Part shown: positions 11,616 through 22,800 of the stretch, piece by piece
How the letters are laid out: each line of letters begins with the position of its first letter
How positions within the stretch are numbered: the stretch's first letter is position 1
Assembly: GCF_002994745.2 (NCBI RefSeq)
Contig: NC_037090.1
Location: 18,960,001 to 19,024,000 of the forward strand
Reading direction: 5' to 3'
Length of the DNA stretch: 64,000 nt
From: Rosa chinensis
Lineage: Eukaryota > Streptophyta > Magnoliopsida > Rosales > Rosaceae
Notes under the pieces: model-generated
Told to the model about the DNA's origin: nothing
The model's input: only the letters and a program-made list of their open reading frames with translations
Databases searched by the model: none
Translations under genes and position numbers: made by a program

Positions 11616-14600
11616 TTAGCTAAAGGTCTCCTTCAAAGTATAAGGGGTACAAGTAATATTATAGGGATTCAAGAAAGGTTGTCAAACCCACGAGGATTGG
11701 ATTCATTTCACTAACTAGGGTGTGAACCCTAAGGAGATCTAAAATATGCAAATGTACAATCACAAACCTAGAATCACAAGGAAATCTAGGCTCATGGGGA
11801 GTATGTGCAAGATAGAGCAGTGATTTGATTTTGGTTTATGGATATAGTTTTGAATTGAAAACAACTAAATGCTCAAATGTAAACTAAACTAGTGATCAAA
11901 TGGATAAAAGTTAGGATTTAGATTGTCTACTACTAAGCTCCCTTACGAGTATTGATGCATTTCAATATGAATGTTGCTAAATTAATTAACCAATTTCTCT
12001 GATTGCATCCCTCTTGGGTATGACAAGGCACATGCTCCTTTTGTGATATCAAGCAACCCTTCTCGGGTGTAGTACTTAATACTTAAGTCTTGCATTTCAA
12101 TCCGGTTAGGTATCTAGTGCATTACCTTAAGTGCATAAAGTTTGGAGATGAAGAAATCATGCAAACCAACCAAGCTTATCTCTAAGTGATTGTAATTCAC
12201 AACCCCTACATGCACATCTAGTATGCTTTCATACTTTAACATTCAAAGGTTACCAAGCTCTAAACTATATACCATGACATGGCAAATACACATACTCAAA
12301 GTGGTAAAGTTTAAGCATATGTATTCATTTCTTGAACTAGCATGTAGGCATGTTAAAGAAAATTGCATTACATCATATTATCGCATCAATTTAGGGGTCA
12401 TCATTTGGCCCGCGGGCCCAAAAGCATGGACGGACTCCCGGCCCAATGGGCAAAAGCCCCGCCAGGCCCGTAGCAAAGCCTATCTCAGCCTTGCCCATCG
12501 GGCACGAGGCAGGGCTAGGGCGGAGGGTTTAAAGCCCAGGCCCAACCCATTATATGCCCATTAAAGCCCGCCTGGCCCGGCCTTATAAGCCCAGCCTGAA
12601 AGCCCATTCAATTCTAGTATTAATATTTTTTTATGTAGTTATATTGAACTAATTATTGCATTAGGCCATATTTTCCTTTAATTTTGTATTATATTTTGTT
12701 CAATCATTAATATATATATATATATATCATAATATTTTCATAACTTTTTGTATTTTTTTTTAACAAAAGAACATTACATATTAATATAATTGGCTTGGCC
12801 CTACCCACCCAAAAAGTAAGGCCCTAGGCCTTGATTTTTAAGAGAAGCCCGGCCCTGCCCGGCCTAAAAAATTAAAAAAAATATGTTATGGCCTGGCCCG
12901 AGCCCATTAATTTTGGGCAGGGCCTACCCATTGACGACCCCTACATCAATCTTACAAGATTGGCTGGGCTTTCAACCCTAGCGCCAACAAAGTAATTACT
13001 CATTTATAATCATAAAAATTAGCTTCAAATCTATAATATACATCAAGGTAAATTAAAGAGTGCTGATACCCAAAAAATCACAAGACATGTCGCTCGCACA
13101 TTTCAACTTAAAAAAGGAAACACACATACGAACCACATTCGGAAAGATAAAGAGTTGCATATTGAACCAACATGCCACGCATGTGGACCCAAGCCACAAT
13201 TACACTCTTGGGGCTTACAGAAGTGGGTATGGTGTGGAGGTAACGGAAACATATAATGCCCATTTTCGATTTAAAGTTGTTGGTGATTTTGGTCTTGGGC
13301 CCAAAATCCAAGCCCAATAGTTTTAAACCGAAAATGGAAGTGAACAAGAGAATTGGACAATTTTAGGAAAAGCCCAAAACCACTACCAATACTAGTTCGA
13401 TCTTTTTCTTCCTTTTCTCACCCTTGTTCCAATAACCAGTCTCTTTCTCTTTATCATAATAGCAGAAGCAAAGCATGATCCCTGAATTTAGGGATTCTAC
13501 TTTCCGTTTTGGTTAAGAAGGAAACTTGACTACCATAAAGAAGCATGTCTTCCTCTACCTAAACTCATCCCCCAAATCCCTATTCAATCTTCTGATTTGT
13601 TTGTGTGTCTTGCACTATCGCAGCCTTAATCCACTGCAGCAAGCAACGTTCAACACCAAAGCCTCGGTACCAACAATTGTGATTATTATCAACTAAGCTG
13701 TTCCTTTCTTGAATTTAGGAAGGAACCCCTTTGCACCCAAAAAAAGGTAATTTCCTTTTACCCAAAAACTAACATCTTCCAATGGAACGTACAAAAAGAG
13801 GAACTCTCACAATAAACAGGGGGGAGCACAAATCGAGCAAAAGCCCAGAAAGTTGAGAAGCACCTATAGCAGTCATGCCTTCAAGCTTTCAAGCATAAAC
13901 CCAGTCCTCAGCTACCCTCCCAAAAACCTCATTCAAACCCATCTCCCAGAAATCCCAAATCCAAAAACTATCCAATTCTCTCACCGCAGTGTGTTTCTAG
14001 CTCCTACACCACGCTTCACTCTGCAAGCTCTGTTCATTATCTGAATCACACACAAAAATCCCCCCATAATCAATTATTGGGTTGATTTTGGCCTAGTCAA
14101 TGCTTAATCCAAAAAGAACCCTCACAAAGAGTTAAAGGAAATAATAAACTAGTTGAAGCTTGATAAATTGATGGCTAACTCCTTCTTGTCCTCCTTGATT
14201 GCCCTTAGACCCTCCTTGATGGTGGAATTAATGGATTATGAACTTATTGATGGCGATGATGAATGGAATGATGATGAAGGTATGATGCTTCTTTGGCTAA
14301 TTTTGAGTGGTAGTGATTGAGTTTATGGTGGTGGAAGATGGTAGCTGTGGTGGTGATGATAGAGTAGATGGAGTAGTAAGGGGAGTATGGGTATTATGGG
14401 TTTGATTTTGGGAGATGAAGATGTAGGTTTTGTGGTGGAGATGGAGATAGAAATTAAGGAGACGTAATGGGGTGGTATGGGTAATTGACTTGCTTGTAGG
14501 GGATGTGATGCTTAAATAGATGGAGACAGAGGTGTGAAATCATCACTAGAAGCAAAATGGAGCAGTTACAGCCTTGTAAGAAGCATGGAGAAAGAGTGTT

Positions 14601-14870
14601 CCAAAATCAAGGAATTAAGGTAAGAAGGGAGTGTTGTAGATTAGGGCAGGTAATGATAAAGAAAAGATGGTGATTACACCCTAAAACATGGAAGATTTTT
14701 GGGTGATGATGATGGTGGACTTTTGGGTAATATGGAGAGTTGAGATGGTGTGGAAAAAAGGGTAAATTGATGGAGTTGATTTTGAACCAAAAGGTTTGGG
14801 ATTTGGTTGTGGTAGAATGATGATGAATGGATGTAATGGAATATTTATAATGCTACTCCTCCCTGAACAT
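11616..14870 (-). repeat. repeat family R1, copy A (promoter-bearing, LTR-like)
   Basis: Minus-strand homologue of sequence at about 53580-54990 plus 58554-58640. Shared landmarks include CTAACCGGATTGAAATGCA, ACAATCACTTAGAGATAAG, AATTGGTTAATTAATTTAGC, and a Pol II-like core TCTATTTAAGCATC (about 14520-14505), which matches TCTATATAAGCATC in the other copy. It lacks a coding frame and carries a hAT MITE at 12392-12943. Copy A has about 1 kb of extra sequence (13050-14150) relative to copy B. Conserved TATA-like positioning suggests an LTR or leader of a retroelement, but the outer ends were not found. Confidence 0.6.
12392..12943. mobile_element. hAT-type MITE, GC-rich
   Basis: Terminal repeats TAGGGGTCATCATTTGGC at the left and, reverse-complemented at the right, TAGGGGTCGTCAATGGG. 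Flanked by an 8-bp target duplication CATCAATT (12384-12391) and CATCAATC (12944-12951). The core is rich in GGCCC/GGGCC blocks, as in the common plant TAGGGGTGTCAA-type hAT MITEs. R1 copy B at about 54362-54375 shows the uninterrupted site. Confidence 0.85.
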
Positions 14871-15230
14871 AGCTAAAAAATACATGGCACCACACCATGA
14901 GTGGTGGTGGGCTGCCATTTGTGGTGGTTCGCGGGAATTTGAAATTTAACATTTTGCTCCACATTTGACCGTCATTCTTCCTAGCTCCAATTCTTCACTC
15001 CCAAAAATGAATGTTTCCTTCACTCTTGCAATATTCCTAGATAAATAAGAAAATGATTTAGTAAAAGTTAAAATAGACTAAAAAAAAGTTAAATTCAATA
15101 TTTAGGGGAATGCATATTATGGTCTAACACGACCTATAACATTTTCTTAATTTTTATTATTTTTGTTATTTATTGATAAAATTTCATCTAAAATACCAAA
15201 ACTAATTACAAAAGGGAGGTAAATGTGAAA

Positions 15231-16337
15231 GGAAAAATTTTAAGAATAGTACATGAAGTATAGGCCATTCTGAAGTTCGGTGTATTTGGTTTCAAAGAAT
15301 TAACTTTGGTACATGACGTTATAATCCCGACCCAAAATTAGTGTATGCCGTTAAGGCTCCCGTTAGTCAATCTGATTTTAGTCAAATTTGTAAGGGCAAA
15401 TTCGTCTCTTCATGAATTAACAAAAAAAAATTGCAGAAGAAGGAGAGAAGAAGGAGGAGGAGGAGAAGGGAGGAGGAGGAGAAGGGAGAAGGAGGAAGAA
15501 GAAGAAGAAGAAGAAGAAGAAGAAGAAGAAGAAGAAGAAGAAGAAGAAGAAGAAGAAGAAGAAGAAGGAGAAGGAAGAAGAAGAAGAAGGAAAATTGCAG
15601 AAGAAGAAAAAGGAGAAGGAAGAAGAAAAATTGCAGAAGCAAAATTGCAGAAGGAAGAAGAAGAAGAGGAAGAAGAAGAAAAAGAAGAGGGAAAAAGGAG
15701 GAGAAGAAGAAAATCATATTTGGGTACCCAGATTTTGGGTGTCCAAATCAAATCGGGGAGGGAGGGAGGAAGAGGAAGAAGAAGGAAGAAGGAAGAAGAA
15801 GGAGAAGGAGAAGAAAATTAGATTTGGTGTCCAAATAAAACTTGATATCGGAGAGGGAGGGAGGAAGGAAGGAAGGAAGAAGGAGGAGGAGGAGAAGGAA
15901 CAAGGAAGAAGAATAAGGAGGAAAAAACCAAATAATCTGGGTACCCAAATCAAATCGGGGGGAAGAGGAAGAAGGAATAAGAAGGAGAAAAAGGAGGAAG
16001 AAGAAGAAGGAAGGAGAAAGATACCCAAAAATGGGTGTCCGAGAGAGGGAGGGAGAGAGGAAGAAGAAGGAATAAGAAGAAGAAGGAGGAGAAAAAGGAG
16101 GAAGAAGAAGAAATATGCCCAAAAATGGGTGTCCCAGAGAGAGAGAGAGAGAGAGGTGAAAACCTAAAATTACCCTTTGAAAATTGAATAATTTCATAGG
16201 TTTAACGGTGTTATTGACGTCATGTACTAAAAGTGGGTCGGGATTGGAACTTCATGTACTAAAGTCAATTCTTTGAAACCAAGTACACCGAACTTCGGAA
16301 CGGCCTATACTTCATGTACTATTCTTAAAATTTTTCC
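15231..16337. mobile_element. Mutator-like non-autonomous element with polypurine core
   Basis: About 105-bp terminal inverted repeats (15231-15335 and 16230-16337; GGAAAAATTTTAAGAATAG to its complement) flanked by the 9-bp target duplication AATGTGAAA (15222-15230 and 16338-16346), the hallmark of Mutator-like elements. Between them, 15430-16160 is almost purely purine on the plus strand: GAA/GGA triplet runs broken by spaced copies of a (G)GGTGTCC or GGTACCC motif. No transposase. Long Glu/Lys/Arg or Ser/Leu frames here are artefacts of the purine tract. Confidence 0.85.
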
Positions 16338-16346
16338 AATGTGAAA

Positions 16347-16505
16347 TTATCCTTTGAAATGGGACTTGTCCAATACACATGCTACTTTTTAATGGAAGGT
16401 GGATGAAAGTTTTGCATTAATTGGTACTATTTTGGATGAAATAAAAAAGTTTAGGTACTGGTTGTGATCAAAAGTAAAATTCAAGTACCATCGATAAAAG
16501 AGGTA

Positions 16506-16553
<48 letters not shown>

Positions 16554-17459
16554 TCTAAGTACTGTTTATGATAATAACCTAAAAGAAATGTTACTGAAAT
16601 TGGAACTGAAAAGTTTTATGTTTATAATAATAACTGAAATTCTCCATGGAATCTAATACTCACCATTCAAGAATGCAATGACCACTTGCAATCTCATTGC
16701 TTTACAGTGACAAATTATAACAAACATAATAAGCTCATTTTTCTTAGAACCCATGCTAAATCAAATTTCTCCAATCTCAATAAACTTCTTAACTTGTACA
16801 ACACATTCGTGTTTCAAAAACCCATTTGCAATGACTAATTTGTAAGAAACCTAGTTCTTTGCAGTTGCTTAAACCCAGTTCTTTAACCGAATTGCTTAAA
16901 CCCAAGCAAATACAATCGGATCCAATACAACCACCAATTAGAACAACTATCTTAGAACACACCCATATTCATCATTCACATCCTAGCAGGAAAAAAGCAA
17001 TCAATCTAAATAAGTATAAGAATTGTTCATCCTAGTGGGACTCTGTTGATGGTCATGCATATATGGATAGAAAGGGCAAGATAGAAGTTTAAACTAAGGA
17101 GCAGAAAAAGGAGACAAAGAAGAGAATCAGAAGGAGAAGAAGATAGAGGAAGATGACAGGATGACTAAAAGAAAAGGGAAGGAAGATGGAGGAAGAAAGT
17201 AGAAACAGAAGCAGATATGCCAATCTGGGGATGAGGATAGAGAAAGAGAACAAGAAGATAGAGAAGAAAGAGAAATAGATGTCTTGATCTTTTTAAAATA
17301 AAATACTCTAAATAAATAATAAAATAATATTCAAATTTGACCTATTCACTGGAGTAAAAATTTGTCAAGATGACATTTGACACATCTGCCTTCAAATTTG
17401 AATTTGACACAAGCATTTTGACATCAAGGCAACCTAAATCAGAGATATATAAATATAAA
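16347..17459. other. intergenic, no gene
   Basis: A (TA)n microsatellite lies at about 16517-16552. The segment 17085-17285 is again purine-biased (GAAGA-type) but without paired ends. I see no gene. Confidence 0.45.
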
Positions 17460-19450
17460 GCTTGAGCAGCAAAGAGAGGTAGAGCCTTGTTCTAGATTGC
17501 AGGTTGAGAGAGTTTGTGACCTATGTTGGCAATACATCAGCTAGAAAATTTGATTCTCACCAAACATGATTGAGGAATATATGTTCAAAAGCTTTACTAA
17601 GATTGCAGATGTCTTTGACCAGGAATCTAATTCTCCAGGGAGTAGTAATATGATTATTAATGCTGTCAATTAAAATCTTTCAATCACCTTCGATTTGGAT
17701 ATATTTGAAACCATGTATATAAGCCGCTAATAATCCTGCACGTAAAGCTTGAGCTTGTGCAACTATAACATTAGCTTGGAGAATTCTTTGGTACCTTGGT
17801 GTTTGTCATACCCTCATTTTGTTAAATATTTTGGACCATTGGATTAGAAATATATCCAATGGTTCAAAATATTTAACAAATTGGTAACTTGTTTAGCTCT
17901 TAGCCTTTAAATTTTTTTTTTTCCTTTAGGGTTAAGTTGGAGGGTGGTTCTAGTTGGACCTCCAAATTTGATATTTGGACCTCCAACTTTTTTAAGTTAT
18001 TAATAGACTTTGTCAAGTCATATAAAAAGACAAATAAGGACAGAGTGAGAAAAATTAAAATAAAAATTACTTTTCTTACCTCCCCAAATATAACATTCAA
18101 TTAAATTGGTTTTTTCTTTTTCTGGAATTTCCTTATATTACTATATATAATTTACCTAGAACAACTAAGTAAAAATAATAATTTCTATACATAGCCCATC
18201 ATTTAATATAAAAGTAAATTCAAAACAATCTGATTTGAAATTTTCTAAAACTAAATTAATTGAATATTATGATATAGTTATTACTCAATCTTCCAACCCA
18301 AAACCTTTGAAATCCTTCTTTTAGCAAATTCAAAGGGATTCTAGCAACATATCAAGATCAAGAACCAAGCCTCTGATTAATTTTGGTGGAGGAGAGACAT
18401 ACTCATAAGAGAGCAATATCATGTGATTTTGATTCATTCTTATTCTCGTTGTTGAAGATAGAGATAAAAAGTAGATTAACAGATTATTATATCTTATGTT
18501 CAAGGGTGTTTCAGTAAAAATAAGGAGGTCTACTTAGTTTTTCAAGTATTCGAAAAAGTAAATTAGAGGTGTACTTATTCTCAAAAAAAAAAAAAAAAAT
18601 AGAGGTGTACTAAGTATAGGAGGTCCAAATAGTAAATTTGGAGGTCCAACTAGAACCGAACAAGAAGAAGCAAATTTTTTTTTTCTCCGGCAATATTGCA
18701 CATTTGCACACAACTAGATATCAAATTTCAAAAGAATCAATAGGGAGAATAAGATAAGAGAAAGAGGAGCAGATTTTGAGAAAGCTTGTTTTGATTTTGA
18801 GAAAACTTGGTTTGTCAAATTTCCAAAGGTTGAAGATTTCACTCACTTTGAGAGGTGTATCTCTTTGAGGCTCGACTCTCCTTTTCCAATATTTTTAGTT
18901 GAAGCTATCTCAGAAAATAAAACCAACAGCCGCTGAATGATTATCATAAAAAGCAGATCCATCGAAATTCAGTTTGATAATTTTGAGATGGAGGAATCTA
19001 TCTAATTAATTTTTCAGATTTCTTTTTTCTAACAGTAGAAGGGTTATTGTTCTGATTGTAATGATGGAACATGGAAGCAGAAGAGGAAACAATTTTAGTA
19101 GGATAATCATTTAGTGTCTCGGGAAACTAATTATTTCTTGCAAATTAACCAAATGTTATAATTAAGAAAAAGAATGTGCTCCAAAATCTTATTTTTATTT
19201 TGTAATCTAGGATCTATTAAAGTATTTAACCAAGTAATGTAAGAGTCATTCCAGTCATTAGGTTGTTAAGTAGAAGAGAAAAAAATCCAAACTTGTTTAA
19301 TAAAAAGGCAATGAATGTAAAGATGATCTATTGTTTCCAAGTTATTGAGACAGAATGGACAGTTTCTATCGATAAGATGATTAGAATAGATTATGCCCGC
19401 ACGCAAAATGGGATTGGTGCCGATCCCTTCTTTTCTGAGTTCTGATTTTC
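17460..19450 (-). mobile_element. LINE remnant: RT zinc-binding and RNase H regions
   Basis: Minus strand, from the right: at about 19410-19290 a zinc-binding motif of plant LINE reverse transcriptases (CPFC, then ETIDHLYIHC); at about 19010-18910 the start of the LINE RNase H domain (KLNFDGSAFYDN); and at about 17790-17480 its second half (QANVIVAQAQALRAGLLAAY, then IQIEGDWK). Several stops and shifts break the frame. The RNase H part is split by a MITE at 17946-18657. Confidence 0.65.
17946..18657. mobile_element. MITE inserted in a LINE
   Basis: Terminal inverted repeats of about 39 bp: GGTTCTAGTTGGACCTCCAA at 17946 and its complement ending at 18657, each with an internal second GGAGGTCC or GGACCTCC copy. 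The core is AT-rich without coding capacity. A target-site duplication is not evident, so the superfamily is open. Confidence 0.7.
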
Positions 19451-19806
19451 CAGTTGAAATGAAATGGAAGCCCTAAACCCTAAACTTAAACTAGAAGAAC
19501 AGAATTGAAAATTGATTTGAAATAGACAGATAATGGGTTTGTTCCACGTGTTCCTTTATAGTTTTCCAGTGATCAACGATGATTCAAAACCAAAAAGCAG
19601 GAGCCCATAGAAGAGATACTTTACAAGCACATCAAACTAAGAACAGAATTCATTACATTCCAGGACGGAGAGAGAGCAACAACTAAATGAGTCACACAAA
19701 CATTCACGTACAGCTCTCTTTAGGAAAATTATTGTGGTAACATCCGAGTAATTTTAGCCTGATAACCTAGCCATAGGGAGGAATAATTCATTAATCACAC
19801 TTTTCT

Positions 19807-19812
19807 TTTATT
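19807..19812 (-). terminator. possible polyadenylation signal of KSN
   Basis: AATAAA on the minus strand, about 80 bp past the KSN stop codon (19892-19894). The intervening 3' UTR starts with a CTAG-rich palindromic stretch (19875-19894). Confidence 0.4.
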
Positions 19813-19891
19813 TAATTAGGTGTTGTGGTTATACCGTTATAGCATGGAATCTTTTGGGGTCGGACCTGCCTCCTGCTAGCTGCCTAGCTAG

Positions 19892-22800
19892 CTAGCGTCT
19901 TCTTGCTGCCGTTTCTCTCTGCGCATTGAAGTAAACGGCAGCAACAGGAAGACCGAGGTCGTTTTCGGCTGCGAAGCTTCGGGTGTTGAAGTGATCCCTT
20001 GAAGAAGGTGGGTTCACCGACTGCCTTCGTTTCTGCTTGAAAAGAACAAACACAAACCTGTGGATTCCTATGTTTGGCCTTGGCATCTCGTAGCTCACCA
20101 TCTCTCTTCCTGTTAATGAAGTATATAATTCATTCAAGTTAAGACCAGAACGATGAACAATATTAGTGCTGATCATCACTAGCCGTATAACTGGTAGCTG
20201 AACTAGTGAATTAACCTACCAAATGTAACATCTGTGGTGCCTGGAATGTCTGTCACAATCCTGTATAGTCCAATTTCAAGGCAAAAATGTTAGCTCCTAG
20301 CTTGGTATGTATGTACTCCATAATTATTGTTTGCTAGCTTTTCTAATTCAGAGATTATGCCATAATATGTACTTCCTACTTGCTTTTAGAATTGGTAGTC
20401 TATGACAAAAAAGTTGATGTAGGATGTGCAAAAGGAATCGATAGGGTGGCAATATGAAAATACTAGATGGAACCAGTGTTGATAAAATACTTTTTCTCAA
20501 GAGTTTAATCAAAGAAAGTATGATACATGACACGAAGATTTGCTAACGCAGTGTAAACCTCTCCACTGAGGAAACTTCACTGCGTGGCTTTTAACGTAGC
20601 CAACACGAAAAATCAATCCAATATTAAACACTAGAGTTTACAGAATACAAGTAGTGTTGTTCACAACAAACACCTTTTCTTAGCAACAAATGCTAACTTG
20701 TTTTACAACCATTCTAACTCTAGATTCAACATTCCAGGCAATCAATCTTCAGCCTTCCTTTCACTCAATTGAATCACTGATCTTGAGAGTGAATGTAAAA
20801 GATTATGCAAAGTAATACATGAAACAATTAAAGAGGGTTTTTCGAAAACGATTTGAACAAAACAAGAAGTTCAAAGAGAAACCAGTTTCAGCCGTCAAAA
20901 ACCCTACACAAAACTTTAGTTTTGAAACCTTTTTATAAGGGAGAAAAACTCCCCCTCAATCAAATCTTTTCTTGATAATTGATTAAGATAAATATAGAAA
21001 GATTTAAAACAGTTTTTGAATGTGCAATCGATACTTTCCTAACAAGGTCTCAAATTGATATGCATGTTAAAAACCATTTTAATGCATAAGGGATTATTGA
21101 CTTAATACAACCGATATGCATATCAATTTAGATTTATACCAACCAATATGGAATGAATACACATTAAACTCAAGATCAGTGACTCGATTTGACTTGATCT
21201 TGTCTTCAAGAACCGATCTTGTGATCTTTCTCTTTGCTTCCTTGAAGCTCCGGTTTCCTCGTCGTAGTGGGAAATCATATGTTGAATGGTAATAGGCCAA
21301 TGTACTTACAATCTCCCCCTTTGGGCATTCCCATTCAACGCATGATTTTTCATCTTTTGTCCTGCAAGTTAGGTTTCACAGATAAACACTAATCACTAAA
21401 CAAAGGGTGCTACTTGGAGTAAGGAATCAGTTTCCATCCTTTTCCGGATCCAAGTAGCCAAAATACGATTACTTAAGAATAATAATAGCAAGCATCCTAA
21501 GAGTATCTGTGCTTATGCACTTACACACCAAAAAAAATTAAAAATGCAGAAACAGAAATAAAGTAAGAAAAATCAAGTTACTTCTCCCCCTTTGAATGGG
21601 AGGGCACGTCAAATTCCTCACAAAGCTTGGTGACGGTGTCCAGAAATTCCTCTTCATCCATGGAATCCGAGCTTTCCTCTGGTGCGACAGGCTCCTGCAT
21701 GGCATGGGATGGACCGGGAGCGTCAAACCCGGGAGGGTGGCGCTGCATGTTCCGGATCTCCTGTGTGAGAGTGGTCAGGGCATGACGAGTTCGAACCAGA
21801 AGAGAATGCATGTCGTCCATGTCCGTCGTGAGGCAAGCAATTCGCCAGTCAGCCACTAGAATCTGATCACGGAGACTTTCCAGAGAGACAGGAGGAGGAG
21901 GACTCCGACTGCGTGTACGATGCATGCCGGGATGGAGAATCCCGGCTCTGGCAGCTGCCTGACGACCTTCTTCTGGAGGAGGCAGGCGGCGATGTCCTCC
22001 AAGGCGAGTTGTTTGCTGTGAGCGAACCATGGTGAGAGAGCAGTGGGTGAAAGAACCTGCACACAGAGACAACCAAGAGTAAAATCCGAGGGAGACAAGA
22101 GAGGCTATATGTAGTGAACAGTTAGGTTTTAGGAAGACCAAGGAACACACCGATTGGGAGAACGGCTCAAATGGGGAGAGAAGTTATGACAATTTATTTT
22201 CCCTAGATATATGCATGCAGATAACTTCTCCCCCTCAACTTAGGCATAATCATTATGGAAATTAATTGTAGGCAGATTACCATCAAGGAAGGAAACGAAG
22301 AGCCAAAATATATTCAGAGAATCTGCAAGTATATCAGAGGATCGTTTCCTTTGCAAGTATCAAGGCAATGAATGCATAGGTCATATCGAGGAGAGAAAAT
22401 ATAGCGAAGTTTAATCACAGAGAGCACAGATCACTTAGTGGAAGGCACATAGTTCAGAGTACGAAGCATGATGTATTCTCTCAACAATAAGAATTGGTAC
22501 TCATAGTTAGACCTTAAGGAGTAAACTTGTGATAGAAGTGAATATAACCATGATGTGGGGCTTAGAAAAGATTTTAGTGTCATAGAGAAGGAGTGAAGTA
22601 AGAGAACTAAAGTAAAGCTCATGAAATCTCCTAAGAAGGAGCAGGAATCATTGTTCCCAAGCACATGTTTTAGTGGAGTCAAAGATCTCCTTTATTTAGT
22701 GACAAATATTACTCATGTAACAAGACTCTTCTCAGCAACTCCCAGAACAGATGTTCTTAGGGTACTAAGCATAACAAGGATGCTCCATGGAGAGAGTCTC

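Noticed and set aside
15345..16197. Several long Glu/Lys/Arg-rich and Ser/Leu-rich open frames on both strands
   Set aside because: They are products of the GAA/GGA purine tract inside a Mutator-like element; they exist in all frames and have no family resemblance.
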